64,000 bases of DNA from Tritrichomonas musculus (GCA_039105265.1 JAPFFF010000006.1:1674001-1738000); one strand, 5' to 3'. Counted from the stretch's first letter, positions 1 through 10,824 are shown. A program made the numbers and translations. Notes: generated by a model from the sequence alone, not told the origin.

Positions 1-44
1 TTAATTTAATATTAAAAAGAATTTTCAATTCGAGAACTTCGTTC

Positions 45-272
45 ATGGCTTTTGGTAGTTGGTTTAAAAAATTAGCGGGTAAAGTTAAAGAAGCAGCTAA
101 AGATTTTGCTGATGGATTTAAATTTGGATGGAATAAAACAAAATCAATAATGGAAAAGTTACCTGTTGTTGGTAATGTTGCAAAAATATTACCTAAATTT
201 GATAATTCAAATAATCCAGCAATTGAATATTTCGGTAGTGATGGGTTCTATGTTAAAGATAAAGGTTCTTAA
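45..272 (+). CDS. Small amphipathic Polinton protein
   Basis: This 75-residue ORF has a Lys-rich, amphipathic N-terminal half with repeated FKK/KVKEAAKDFADGF-like helical spacing, then a short hydrophobic Val/Ile/Pro stretch, and ends GSDGFYVKDKGS. It lies inside the Polinton and its last 20 bases overlap the end of the convergent ORF at 253-483. Polintons commonly carry short basic or amphipathic proteins of virion type, but I cannot assign it to a named family. Start chosen at the only ATG in frame. Function is inference from position only. Confidence 0.5.
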   Translation: MAFGSWFKKLAGKVKEAAKDFADGFKFGWNKTKSIMEKLPVVGNVAKILPKFDNSNNPAIEYFGSDGFYVKDKGS

Positions 273-483
273 CAGCTCTGTTTAATAATTGTCTTACTTT
301 CATACACTGATCATATTTATTTTGAATTCTTGCACGACTAAGTTTTCCTTTCTCCGTTGTTGGTTCAGGTTGACTTAATACTTTTCTATAATATTGAAGA
401 CGTGAATTTATGAGTTTCAACGTTGGAGTAGCGAATGTTTTACGTTCATGACGTTGTTTAAGGGGTGGTAAGGTTTGAGACAT
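253..483 (-). CDS. Small basic Polinton protein, unknown
   Basis: A 76-residue, strongly basic ORF (many Lys/Arg, Gln and Leu) on the minus strand between the 75-residue ORF and the integrase. It starts MSQTLPPLKQRHERK and is predicted mostly helical after residue 20. A nucleic-acid-binding role would fit the charge but no motif supports it. It could also be a chance ORF; its position in a tightly packed element favours a real gene. Confidence 0.4.
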   Translation of the reverse strand: MSQTLPPLKQRHERKTFATPTLKLINSRLQYYRKVLSQPEPTTEKGKLSRARIQNKYDQCMKVRQLLNRAVKNLYL

Positions 484-588
484 ATTTTTATTATGTGATA
501 AAAAATTTAATTTATGAAAAATAAACTAAATAATTATTTTTGCATTCATGAAATCATCAAATATCTTTAATTTAATTTAATTTAAATC

Positions 589-2244
589 ATGACCGAAACA
601 TTATTTAATAACACAGATGGAATAATTTCATATGTGACAAGTAAGATAGAAAAGTATGAACCGAATAAATTTGAGGAACAAGTGAAATATTATATAAATC
701 ATTATTGTGAAAAATATTTGAAAGTGAAAATTCCAGCTCAACATATAAACAATTTCTATATAATTCATTACTTAACCATTCGTGATATAGTAAAGGATGA
801 AGAACATAGACGTAAAGTAGTAAAGGAACATGAACGAATGGCAGATTATGAAGAAGCAGTGAGAATAGCAAGAGAGGATTTAATGAGTAAAGTATATAAA
901 AACCAAAATGAAACAGGTGAAAAAGCGGCATATGATTTAAAATCATTTCGACCATTACTTGAAGAAGATAAACAGAAAATATATTTGGAGTATAAGAAAG
1001 CATGGGATGAAGCACACCCAAAGAAAGAAAAGCCCAAAAAACCTAAGGAGAAATCATTTAAGGAAAGGTTGAATGAATACGTAATTTTACATAATGGAGA
1101 TAATGAACTTTTAACATTTGAGGATTTTGAAAAGTTGACAGCAGGATGGAAGAAGAGAGGTAAAAAATCTTTAGAATCATGGTATAAAGAATATCAGGAT
1201 AAATATTTTCAACAACCAGGGGCAACGATAGAAATACCAAATGTAGAATTAACGGGATTATTTGGATTTAAAGGTAAAGAAAAAATTAGAGCTTTAAAAT
1301 TACTTAATCCAGAACTGAAAGAAGAAAAGGGAAAAATACCTTCATCATTTCCGTTAAAAGAAAATATAAAACGTTTTCAATTACATAGAGTTGCAGAAAG
1401 AAACACATGGATGATTGATTTAATGGAAATATATATTAAGAAAAAACAACCGTTAAAATATTTAATTGCAATTAATGTGAACACTAAATATTTATATGCA
1501 CAAATTTTAAATGTGATGCTTTCAAAAACAGAATTTAGTAAAGATGAATTAAAAGCGACAATGTCATATTTACGAGCATTACAAAAATTAATTGATAAAG
1601 GAATGAAGGTGGAACATTTAATCGGTGATGGTGAAGGTGCGTTTAATTCAAAATTGGCGCGTGAATCATTTTATAATTCACGAGGAATTGATTTTAAACC
1701 AGTAGCTAGACAACCTAAAGGTGCTTATCCTGATTTTATGAAATATGAACAGAAGAAAGCAAAGAAAACCGACCCCTTACATTCAAGTTTAGGAATTGTT
1801 GATAGAGTGATTAGAACAATTAGAGATATGGCGTATAATATGAATATTGGTATTATTAATCCTGAGGTAATGGATGAAATCGTAAATCAATACAATAACG
1901 CACCACATAGAGGATTAAGTAAATGGGCAGGTTTTAGTGTAACTCCAAAAATGGTAAATGATGATCCAGAACTTGAAAATTATATTGTGAGGAGAATATT
2001 ACAAGCTAACTGGGAAATTAAAAATAACGTTGAATTTAATATTAATGATGGCGTAAATGTTAAAGTTTATAATATGACGGACAATAAATTGAAAAGAAGG
2101 TCAGTGATAAGACCAGGAGAGTTTAAAGTTATTGGTAAAAAGAATGGATTATATGAAGTTGAAGGAAAACTTAATGGTGTATCAATAGTTAATGGTGAAC
2201 CTAACACTCAATTATTACCAAGATATTTATTAGATCCTATTTAA
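589..2244 (+). CDS. Polinton retroviral-type (DDE, rve) integrase
   Basis: This 551-residue protein would join element ends to host DNA. The N-terminal 270 residues are charged and helical (Lys/Glu-rich, with a KKEKPKKPKEK segment around 145-155). The RNase H-like integrase core runs from about 270 to 460, with the first acidic motif in WMIDLMEIY (about 274), the second in IGDGEGAFNS (about 345) and a helix SSLGIVDRVIRTIRDM near 405. The sequence NAPHRGLSKWAGFSVTP follows, as is typical of Polinton integrases. The C-terminal 80 residues form a small beta-rich domain like the SH3/chromo-type tails of these enzymes. It ends 4 bp into the 3' end of the convergent polymerase ORF. The ORF is uninterrupted. 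Confidence 0.9.
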   Translation: MTETLFNNTDGIISYVTSKIEKYEPNKFEEQVKYYINHYCEKYLKVKIPAQHINNFYIIHYLTIRDIVKDEEHRRKVVKEHERMADYEEAVRIAREDLMSKVYKNQNETGEKAAYDLKSFRPLLEEDKQKIYLEYKKAWDEAHPKKEKPKKPKEKSFKERLNEYVILHNGDNELLTFEDFEKLTAGWKKRGKKSLESWYKEYQDKYFQQPGATIEIPNVELTGLFGFKGKEKIRALKLLNPELKEEKGKIPSSFPLKENIKRFQLHRVAERNTWMIDLMEIYIKKKQPLKYLIAINVNTKYLYAQILNVMLSKTEFSKDELKATMSYLRALQKLIDKGMKVEHLIGDGEGAFNSKLARESFYNSRGIDFKPVARQPKGAYPDFMKYEQKKAKKTDPLHSSLGIVDRVIRTIRDMAYNMNIGIINPEVMDEIVNQYNNAPHRGLSKWAGFSVTPKMVNDDPELENYIVRRILQANWEIKNNVEFNINDGVNVKVYNMTDNKLKRRSVIRPGEFKVIGKKNGLYEVEGKLNGVSIVNGEPNTQLLPRYLLDPI

Positions 2245-5200
2245 AGAACTTCATAATTGTTCGCTCTTAATCCTTTTATAAATGGTGCACATGCTTCATT
2301 CGGTAATACTATCATTTTATTATGAAATCCAGTTAAAGCATTTTTGTTAATCGTTATTTTTGACATCATGTTATGATTCATTTGTAAGTTAATGTTCTTA
2401 CCTGATTTAACACATTGATTATCTAATATATCCTTATAATCTGATGAAACAATTTTATTTGTTTTTAATGAAACACCTTTAAGTTTTAAGGATTTGGTCA
2501 CCCCGTTGTTATTCCATATTGTATAACATTTAGGACATAAAGCTACTTGATTATCACCGTATTTTTCAACACAACAACCCAAAATTTTCTTTTCATCATA
2601 AACTGTATTAATTGATGGATCAGGCATGAATTTATAAATATTTTCATCATAAAATTGTTGATCTTTAATGATGTATTTAAAAACTTGATCATTTGATTCA
2701 TTCATGTTTCCAGCAATAGCAAAATAAGCTGAATCAGTGTCTGCAGATGTTAAATGAAATTTATTAGTGTCCAAACATTTAAACATAAAGTCATAAATGA
2801 ATGTTAAATACCAAAATTTAGCATTATCAAGAGTGAAGAATGCCGTTTGAATACATGTCTTACACCTGAATGATTTAGGATTTGATTGAATAAGGAATGT
2901 ATCATCAGCAATTCTGGAACCATTAATATAAGTATCTGATACAATTGATTGATAAGCTTTATCCGAATCACAAATTTTAACCTTACTATATTTTTCTGTA
3001 TTCATTCCATCATAACCGTATGAACCATTCATTGATATTTTATAAAATTTTTCGTTACCGGATGATTTACCAGCAATAATATCTTGACGTTTACGCATGA
3101 ATTCGTTAACAAAAGGATGAAAAGCTTTATTTGCTTCATACAATGATAAATTAAGGATATCAGTAACTTTTAATCCATGATCAATGAGGAACCATAAATA
3201 ATAACAACCAAAAGATTTAAATTCACCCATTGTATCTAATGTCATTGTTAATTTAGTATCTGTTTTATCAATAACACTAATTTTATTTTTCTTTCCGTAT
3301 TGATACATATATGAACCAATAACATCTTCAGTATTTTTAATATCAAAATTACGAAATACTGGTGGAAAGTTAATGAAATCATTTATTTTATTAATGGGAC
3401 ATTCTAATTTAACTTTAGCTCTAAATATCAATTCAGGATTTGGTTCATATCTATGTTTAGTATAAATTATATTCATACATTTTTTATAAACTTCATCTTT
3501 TTTGTTTCCATTTTCATCATAACATTCAAAACGAGTAATTAATGAACCGGGCATATACATAATGCCTCCATGATAAGGGTTAAATTCATGATAATTTGAC
3601 GAAAATGATGAAGGATAAAGTGAGTTGAAATCAACACCTACAACATGTGAAACAATATGGGGTGTATCATATGAAATAACTTTATTATGCTCAAATTTGA
3701 ATTTATTAATGTGTGAAACACCACGGATATTTTTACGATGCATTACCATAGATAAACCACCTGTTATACCTTCACGTAAATCATAATATTCTTTTTCATT
3801 TGATAAAGTAGATGGTAATTTATGAAGCCGACAATATTTATTTAATTGAATTCTTAAACGAGTCACTTTATCATCGGAACGATTTCTTAATTGATTGCAT
3901 GATGCACAAGCTAATAAACAATTACTTAATTCATGACCTATATCATTATTGATTCTATCAAGTGTTGGTTTATTATGATTTGTGAAATGTTCACCACAGA
4001 GATGACATTTACCAGTTGAAGGATTATTATATAATTTCATGAATTCATCAAAATCATCTTCTGAAACTACTTTATTTAAATTACGTTGAGGTTTGTTTGG
4101 ATTTAATTTATTGAATCGTTCATCTTGATAATAATATGAATCACATTTATAACTCCACCAATTTAGACTAGGAATGAAAGTATTTGATGTATTAATTATG
4201 TTATAGTCAATTGATGGATCAAAATCTTTATAAGCTAGTGCGTATTTAATACAAACTGAATTTTTAGATAATGAAAGATTTGAGATTAAATCAACGTTAT
4301 ATTGAGCGTTTAAATTAATGAGGTTATCAATTGGTTTAATCATCATTTCAACATCATTATCATTATATGAAAGTAAATAATCCCAACGTGTATTAAAACG
4401 TTTTGAATCTTCAAGATATAGGTTATATTCTTCTTCAGTAATGAGGAAACGTTGACCAAGATATGAATAAAAGTCTTTATATTCGAATGGTTGAGATTGT
4501 GAAAGTACAACATTAAAGTTTTCAGTATTGACAGCTTCATATGGAAAAACTCCTTTTGATGAATTGGATTCACCACCAAAATCAATACCAAATTGTTTTA
4601 ATGTACCACCAGCAATGAATGCTTGGGCATCAATGAAACGTAAAGAAATTTTATCAGATTTAAGAATGAATTGTTTAAGAGCAGTAGATGAACCAATTAA
4701 TGAGTTATTATCAACTGACCAAGAGCAATTTTCACCTTTATGATTAAAATATTGTTTGAATAAATTTGAATCAAAACGTGAAGAATTAAAACCAAATACA
4801 GTGACTGTTTCGAGATCATGAACAATTGTTTTAGGATCTTCAATATTGAGCATTTGTTTATAAAAATTCAATTTATCATTAATTATTAAATGTGCTTGAT
4901 TAAACATATATTCAATCCAATGAATAATAAAATCTTTATCACGAGCATCAAAATGTTTTGTTAAAGTTCCTGATGAAAATTTAATGCAACAACTAACGGA
5001 TAAAGGAACTAATCGTGAATTAATCGTTGTTGATTTAGTTAATGATTCATTTATTGAATGTTCCATTGTTTCAAAATCATATGTCATATAATATTCTTGA
5101 GGTTTGAATTGAAGGTTATGAGCTAGACAATATTCATAAACAGAGTTGGATAGAATATGAGGACAATATGGTAAAGATTGTTTTTCAACGATGAAGTTTT

Positions 5201-6794
5201 TCTTAAATTTACCATCACATTTATTAACATGTTGTTCAAATCGTTTATGATTATTAATTCCTCTAACAACATATGATTTACATTTAGGACAAACTAACAA
5301 TCCAGTTAATTTTTCAGCATCTTTGATATACATAATATGAAGTATTTGACCTTTAGAATAAAGTAAGGCATTAAATGTTGTGTATGATTTATCAAAAAAC
5401 CATTGTTCAGATATGTCATATAAACCCGTACCAAAATATTCATAAATGTTAACATTGATTTTATGCTTTTGTGCTGAAAGTTTCATTTCTTCCATTGTTG
5501 TACCATCATAATTATTCAAGAAATTAAGAGCTTCATTTGTGATTTTTGTTTTATATGGAAATCCATGTTCTTCACATAAAAGACGCCGTGCATGATTTGT
5601 TCGGTCATTTAGTTTATAACTTTTATAATTTAATAATTTTGGATTAACACAAACAGCTAAAAAACGATACCAACACATTTTATCATCTTCATTATCAGTA
5701 ATGATAAGTTTTGATTTGACAAGTTCTTCAGGAAGCTGTAATTTACCAGTAATTTTAACTAATCGCGAAATAGTAAATGCAACTGATGAAACAAAAGTAA
5801 GTTTAACTGATGACTCAGAAACTTCATAGTTATGTAAAACAGATTCAATATAAAATTTGATTTTTTCAAGGTCGGAATTTGTTTGAACAGTTATAGGAAT
5901 ATTTGATGAATATTTATAATTGATTGCATTAATTACTCGTTTTTCGTAATCATAACGGATTATTTCGCCATGTTGTTTTATGGGTATTTCAAAGATACCA
6001 GATAATTCAAAAGTTAACTTAAAAGGTTTACGTTCTGATTTAAAGACTACATCTTCAAGGTAATTGAATATATCATCAATGGATGAAAATGAATTCAGAT
6101 AATAAACAACTATTGGATCTTTATTTTGGTTTTTGGTAACAACTTCTTGATCCTTTAATGTTTTTCTATGTTGTTCAAGTAAATTTAAAGCAAGTTCATA
6201 TTCATGTGGAACATTGACAACTAAGTAATCAATATCTTTACTTTGAAAATCATGACCAAAGTCTTTGAAGAAATTAATTAATTCTTCATTCTGGGCTTCA
6301 AATAACTTTTGAGCATATGGTTTTAATGGTTTCATTTCTTTTGGAGGAAGTGGTTTAAGTAATGGTTTATTATTTAAAAGTTCATCAAGCATACGTTTAT
6401 AATTTGCTTTTTGGGTATGAATGACAGATTTTTCATTATTGATTTGAGAAACAAATTTGGTTTGTGTTTGTTGCTTATGTAATTCATCAATTGAATTTTT
6501 AATTTTAAGTTTATGCAAATTATTGTAGAAATATTCATCTGAATCGATGTATTTATGTGGAGGTTTTGGTGATGGAATATTTAATCCTTTAGCGAACCAA
6601 TACATTGAATTATAATCATTTTCTCCATCATATCCTCTATCTAAAATATCTTGTACTATTGAGTCAATTAAATTTTCACGTAAATCTTTTTCATTATTAA
6701 ATTCATTTTCCCATTCATCAATGGTTGTATTATCATTATGAACTAAATTATCAAGTTCAATTAATTTTTCTATTGGTGTTTTATCTAATTTCAT
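2241..6794 (-). CDS. Polinton protein-primed DNA polymerase B with HNH module
   Basis: A 1517-residue protein that would copy the element by protein priming. The 3'-5' exonuclease motifs are visible: YDFETMEHS (about 570), FNSSRFDSNLF (about 667) and YNDNDVEMM (about 806). The polymerase motifs are DFNSLYPS (A, about 1053), KISMNGSYG (B, about 1253) and SADTDSAYFA (C, about 1351). Between exonuclease and palm, at about 928-970, lies an HNH-type segment: CHLCGEHF, then TLDRINND, then CASCNQLRNRSDD. A CxxC...H...C zinc-finger-like stretch lies at about 502-526. The long N-terminal 500 residues have no clear family; MCWYRFLAVC near 370 may be a protease-like or primer-region remnant. The ORF is uninterrupted. 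Confidence 0.92.
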   Translation of the reverse strand: MKLDKTPIEKLIELDNLVHNDNTTIDEWENEFNNEKDLRENLIDSIVQDILDRGYDGENDYNSMYWFAKGLNIPSPKPPHKYIDSDEYFYNNLHKLKIKNSIDELHKQQTQTKFVSQINNEKSVIHTQKANYKRMLDELLNNKPLLKPLPPKEMKPLKPYAQKLFEAQNEELINFFKDFGHDFQSKDIDYLVVNVPHEYELALNLLEQHRKTLKDQEVVTKNQNKDPIVVYYLNSFSSIDDIFNYLEDVVFKSERKPFKLTFELSGIFEIPIKQHGEIIRYDYEKRVINAINYKYSSNIPITVQTNSDLEKIKFYIESVLHNYEVSESSVKLTFVSSVAFTISRLVKITGKLQLPEELVKSKLIITDNEDDKMCWYRFLAVCVNPKLLNYKSYKLNDRTNHARRLLCEEHGFPYKTKITNEALNFLNNYDGTTMEEMKLSAQKHKINVNIYEYFGTGLYDISEQWFFDKSYTTFNALLYSKGQILHIMYIKDAEKLTGLLVCPKCKSYVVRGINNHKRFEQHVNKCDGKFKKNFIVEKQSLPYCPHILSNSVYEYCLAHNLQFKPQEYYMTYDFETMEHSINESLTKSTTINSRLVPLSVSCCIKFSSGTLTKHFDARDKDFIIHWIEYMFNQAHLIINDKLNFYKQMLNIEDPKTIVHDLETVTVFGFNSSRFDSNLFKQYFNHKGENCSWSVDNNSLIGSSTALKQFILKSDKISLRFIDAQAFIAGGTLKQFGIDFGGESNSSKGVFPYEAVNTENFNVVLSQSQPFEYKDFYSYLGQRFLITEEEYNLYLEDSKRFNTRWDYLLSYNDNDVEMMIKPIDNLINLNAQYNVDLISNLSLSKNSVCIKYALAYKDFDPSIDYNIINTSNTFIPSLNWWSYKCDSYYYQDERFNKLNPNKPQRNLNKVVSEDDFDEFMKLYNNPSTGKCHLCGEHFTNHNKPTLDRINNDIGHELSNCLLACASCNQLRNRSDDKVTRLRIQLNKYCRLHKLPSTLSNEKEYYDLREGITGGLSMVMHRKNIRGVSHINKFKFEHNKVISYDTPHIVSHVVGVDFNSLYPSSFSSNYHEFNPYHGGIMYMPGSLITRFECYDENGNKKDEVYKKCMNIIYTKHRYEPNPELIFRAKVKLECPINKINDFINFPPVFRNFDIKNTEDVIGSYMYQYGKKNKISVIDKTDTKLTMTLDTMGEFKSFGCYYLWFLIDHGLKVTDILNLSLYEANKAFHPFVNEFMRKRQDIIAGKSSGNEKFYKISMNGSYGYDGMNTEKYSKVKICDSDKAYQSIVSDTYINGSRIADDTFLIQSNPKSFRCKTCIQTAFFTLDNAKFWYLTFIYDFMFKCLDTNKFHLTSADTDSAYFAIAGNMNESNDQVFKYIIKDQQFYDENIYKFMPDPSINTVYDEKKILGCCVEKYGDNQVALCPKCYTIWNNNGVTKSLKLKGVSLKTNKIVSSDYKDILDNQCVKSGKNINLQMNHNMMSKITINKNALTGFHNKMIVLPNEACAPFIKGLRANNYEVL

Positions 6795-6879
6795 TTAGGT
6801 GGAAATAAAAATTTAAAAAATAAAAAATTAATTAGATTTATTTTTGGATATGTGATATAAAAATAAATGTTAAAATTAA

Positions 6880-7345
6880 TTTTATAAAATATTTGGAGAA
6901 CGTTTATTTATTAAAATTTTTTCGATTTATGTGAAACTTTGAAAAGTTTGAGCCCTTGGCGAAGTATTCAAATTATCAGACATTTCGGAAATAACGTTTA
7001 TTTATAAAATTTTATAATTTGTGAGAGTATTGAATTAATGCATTTTTGCAAATAACGGATTTTAAAAAATTTTATAATTTGTGAGAGTATTCAATTAATG
7101 CTATTTTGCTACTAACGGATTTTTAAAATTTTGCAAATAATAACCGTTAAATCATATTCAATTAATGCATTTTTTCATTCAATTTTGCATTTCTTGCAGC
7201 TTGCATTTTTGCATTTTTGCTACTAACGGATTTTTTGATTTGAATGACTTCTCAATTAATGCATTTTTGCATTTTTGCATTTTTGCAACTTTTATGAATT
7301 GAATGACTTCTCAATTAATGCATTTTCACATTTACGTATAAAATT
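6880..7345. repeat. Subterminal short repeats at the Polinton edge
   Basis: Degenerate direct repeats combine the words TTTGTGAGAGTATT, CAATTAATGCATTTTTGCA and CTAACGGATTTT, each recurring several times, with GCATTTTTGCATTTTTGCA runs near 7196-7290 and GAATGACTTCTCAATTAATGC twice. They lie just outside the polymerase gene start, where terminal inverted repeats of Mavericks often contain tandem repeats. A small palindrome, AGCCACTTTGTGGCT, follows at about 7355. Confidence 0.65.
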
Positions 7346-7399
7346 TATGTTTTCAAGCCACTTTGTGGCTGGTCAAATGCCTTTTTGACTTTTGAGATT

Positions 7400-9150
7400 T
7401 GGGGATGTAATTTATTAAAATCATTTATGAAGGGGTGATGAATAAGTGGTGAAATTAAATTTTAAAAAAATTTGTAATAATATTATCGCATATAACAAAA
7501 TTTATGAATTAAAAATTTATATGTGGATAAGGCGTGAATTAAAATAATGATATCATAGATTCTAAAAAGCAGTGAGTTGCGGATTGGTGAAATCATTATA
7601 TATAGAATAACTGTGTAATGTGACGTGAACAATTATTAACCCCCCACTGCTTATCTGCTATCTACTACTGAGTGAGGAATGAAAGTAATTTTTGGCAGAG
7701 TAAGTATGGTTGTATCTTGTGAACATCAAAAGATATTTACAAATTTGATGTTCCAAAATTCAAATTTTTGGATAAAAATAAGAATATAGCTTCATCTATT
7801 AATAACTAAGATGATAATAAATTTTGTTTTGAGATTGATAAAGTGGATATATGACTTTTTGCACTCCAACTAAAAATTAAACGGACAAAAAATGTAACCA
7901 TCACACAAAATTTTATTAAATTGAGAGGAGAAAAAAGAATTGTCACCAATTTGAATAAATTTTACGACGATAAATTTTTTATTCAGAAAAAATTGTGAGT
8001 ATTTAAATTCAAGTGAATAATTGAATTAAACATAAATCTATTTATATCTCTAAAAAACAATCGATATTTATAAAATATAAAATTACTTATATTTAATATA
8101 TATTTTATAACATATTATTATTATACTTATTTGTTGTAAAATATAAAATATGAAGGCTTTTTTGTAACTTAAAAATCGTGTCAGAGTTCTCTTCTGCGAT
8201 TTTAGATGGACGTTTATAAATATGGGTACATATAAAATATAATTTTCACAATTACTTTTTTTAAATTTTCAACAATATTTCATTTATTTATTTTTATACA
8301 AATATATTATATTTTGCATTAATAAAGTTTTTCCTGTAACATATTATATATTAAAATATTTGATGACAACAGGTATATTTAGATGTAAAGCTGATATGTG
8401 CTTGCTTCACATGATATATAAATATTTTAATGTCATGAAAAGTTCTTTCTCATCCAAATAAAAAGAAAAATCGATACTTAAACAAAAGAATCCATTATTT
8501 CTCAAAATTGACTATTGATATTTGAACCTTTTTATATTAAATTGACATAATAATATCTTTTGAATGATATAATAACAAAATATAAGAGAGTTATTTCAAA
8601 ACTGCATATTTATTTGAAAATGAATTTTTAAACGTATGAAAATTTTATAAAAAATCTATTTTTTATTTAAATAAAATTGATATTTTCCATCTCTAGCTTG
8701 CCAAATTATTAAATATTTCATCCAAATTTCTAATATGAGACTGAAATATAGTTTTTTTATGAACTTGAAGATAATATTCAATTTTTCAAAATGTTGCATA
8801 AAATTGTATTTAAGTATTATTTATATATTTTTTAAGTATAATGAACCTTTTGATATTAAAAAAATTTTTATCTAACTACTAGATGTTGAGTTAGCGATCA
8901 TTTAAAAATTGAGAAACCACTTTTTGAATACAATTCAAAAATAATAATATATATTATTTAATATATAGGCAAAGAGCAGTAATATAAAATCAAGAATTTA
9001 TTAAATCAGGAATCATGATATGTACAAATTGTTATATGATATACAAGACCATTTTCTTAGCCTTTTTACTATCAATATTAATCATACAAATATCAATAAC
9101 AAAAGGATTTTTTTTGTCGAAAAGATTAATTCTTATGGCATAAAAATAAT
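7400..9150. other. AT-rich intergenic stretch without a gene
   Basis: No supported ORF on either strand. The only distinctive part is a more GC-rich tract at about 7620-7680 (CCCCCCACTGCTTATC and CTACTACTGAGTGAGG), which could belong to the Polinton terminus or to its flank. The rest is AT-rich and featureless to me. Confidence 0.6.
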
Positions 9151-10824
9151 TTATTTGAAATAGATCAAGTTAGTCTTTTGAATTGTAAAAATTGACAAAT
9201 CAGAAGATAATTCATACAAGCCTTCATAATTTAGAGATATTTTCTTGGCGTATGGAAAAGAGATGAGTGAAAGAGAATAGCATTTTACCACTGCGAAAAA
9301 TTCAATACATATTTCATCACTCAAAAATTCAATTGCTTTCAATTTTTCACAACTTAAAAAGCCATTTTTACAAGCATGATTAGAAGGAATTGAAATTGAT
9401 TCAATTGCAGAGAAAGCAAAAGTTCCACTCAAAATTTCACCTATTTTTGACCTTTCAAAAAATGTCACTTTTTTCAATTTTGAGCATCCAAAGAAAGAAC
9501 ATTCACCAAGCTTAGAGACGGACTCTGGAATATCAATTCTTTCAATAGCTGAATTAGAGAATGAATATTCGCCTAGCTCATTCAATTTTGAATTACTTTG
9601 AAATTTGACGGTTTTCAGTTTACAACATTGATAGAAAGAAAAAGAAGAAATTTTCTTTATTGATGAAGGTATGAATGCTGCCTGAATGTCTCGACTAGCA
9701 AAATAAAGGGTGTCAAAACCGTCAATTTTATCGGTTGATTTTCCAATTATTAATTTTTGAATATCCATTGAAAAAGTTTGATTTTTTTCAGAAATGAAAA
9801 TATCAGTCAATTCTGTCGTATTTCTGCACCAGCCATCGTCAAGTTGGATTGTATTGGAAGGCAATGAAATAGACTGTATTGAAGAACTCATAAAGGCACC
9901 TCTTCCTATTGAAATCAGATCAGAATTGTCAAAATCATCAAATGCAATAGATTGTAAATTGTAGCATTCAGAAAAAGAATAAGAATTGATGTGTTTTATG
10001 TAGGAAGGGATGGATACCTGTTCAATATCGCGTGGTACGAAATAAAGAGTATCAAAAATGTTACTTTTTGTATCTGATTTACCAATCATTACGCCATTTT
10101 CAATAGATTTAAAATTGGAATTTTTATGTGAAATGTCAATGCTTGTCAATTCCGATATTCCTCGACACCATCCTTCTTTAATTTCATTAACATTTGATGG
10201 AATTAGTATATTTTTTAATGAGGTAAATGAAAAGGCTTCATTTCCAATTGTTAGGAGATTTTCATTCAATTTTATGGTCTCTAGTTCATAGCATTCGGAA
10301 AAACAAAATGATGAGATATGTTTGATATAGGATGGAATAACAACTTTCTTTATATCTCGTCTGGCAAAAATAAGAATTTCATATGTATCGTCTGTAGCAC
10401 GTTTTTTGCCAACAATTAATTTGTTTCTAATGTAAGAATATTTTTTATTTAATGGTGATATTGAAATTTTTGTTAATTCTGGGGTATGATGGCACCATCC
10501 TTCTTGAAGTTCATTAATACTTGATGGAATTGATATTTCTCTAAGATTGGGACTAGAAAATGCGTCTTTTTCTATTATTTCAACTTCTGAATCATTTGCA
10601 AATTCTATTGATTGTATAAAAGGATTATCTGAAAATGCTCTTTCCTTAACAATTTTGATTGTGTATTCATTTGATTCATGAGTAATTTTGGATGGTATAA
10701 AAACATCAAAATTAGCGTTTTTAGATCGAATTATATTAGCTGTGAAATCATTTGTATTGAGTTCATAAAATATTCCTCTGTCTTCTGCATATATCATACA
10801 AATACTAGTAAAATTACTATACAA
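9151..10824 (-). CDS. BspA-like leucine-rich-repeat protein
   Basis: A 557-residue protein of the trichomonad BspA-like (LRR_5) family, usually surface or secreted proteins. Repeats follow the pattern IxIPSSIxxIxxxxFxxCxxLxxIxF. Residues about 85-420 form three long super-repeats of about 110 residues, each with an E/DGWC turn, an ELTxIxIS strand, a KLIVGK/VMIGKS segment, an ARRDI/PRDI element, then an IPSYIKHI LRR. Ordinary short LRRs follow to the C terminus. No signal peptide or membrane segment is evident. ATG at 10797 (MIYAEDRGIF) is an alternative start that would drop nine residues. A decayed paralogue with the same super-repeat lies at 61515-62531. Confidence 0.85.
   Translation of the reverse strand: MYSNFTSICMIYAEDRGIFYELNTNDFTANIIRSKNANFDVFIPSKITHESNEYTIKIVKERAFSDNPFIQSIEFANDSEVEIIEKDAFSSPNLREISIPSSINELQEGWCHHTPELTKISISPLNKKYSYIRNKLIVGKKRATDDTYEILIFARRDIKKVVIPSYIKHISSFCFSECYELETIKLNENLLTIGNEAFSFTSLKNILIPSNVNEIKEGWCRGISELTSIDISHKNSNFKSIENGVMIGKSDTKSNIFDTLYFVPRDIEQVSIPSYIKHINSYSFSECYNLQSIAFDDFDNSDLISIGRGAFMSSSIQSISLPSNTIQLDDGWCRNTTELTDIFISEKNQTFSMDIQKLIIGKSTDKIDGFDTLYFASRDIQAAFIPSSIKKISSFSFYQCCKLKTVKFQSNSKLNELGEYSFSNSAIERIDIPESVSKLGECSFFGCSKLKKVTFFERSKIGEILSGTFAFSAIESISIPSNHACKNGFLSCEKLKAIEFLSDEICIEFFAVVKCYSLSLISFPYAKKISLNYEGLYELSSDLSIFTIQKTNLIYFK

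Larger units (their letters stand above)
1..7400. mobile_element. Maverick/Polinton, one end, cut by the window start
   Basis: A retroviral-type integrase and a protein-primed family B DNA polymerase sit tail to tail, with two small ORFs beside them. This pairing defines Maverick/Polinton elements, which are very abundant in trichomonads. The element continues to the left of the window, so its capsid, protease and ATPase genes are not seen here. The right end is not certain: subterminal repeats run to about 7340 and no host gene appears before 9151, so the boundary could lie anywhere from about 7.35 to 7.7 kb. The terminal inverted repeat cannot be confirmed because its partner is outside the window. 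The visible part looks whole, with no break in its two large ORFs, which suggests a fairly recent insertion. Confidence 0.9.

Noticed and set aside
605-1240. Minus-strand ORFs opposite the integrase
   Set aside because: Shadow frames with Leu/Tyr/Phe-rich composition typical of antisense to Lys/Glu-rich coding sequence.
7090-7230. CTAAC words resembling a branch site
   Set aside because: They belong to the Polinton subterminal repeats and have no paired splice sites.
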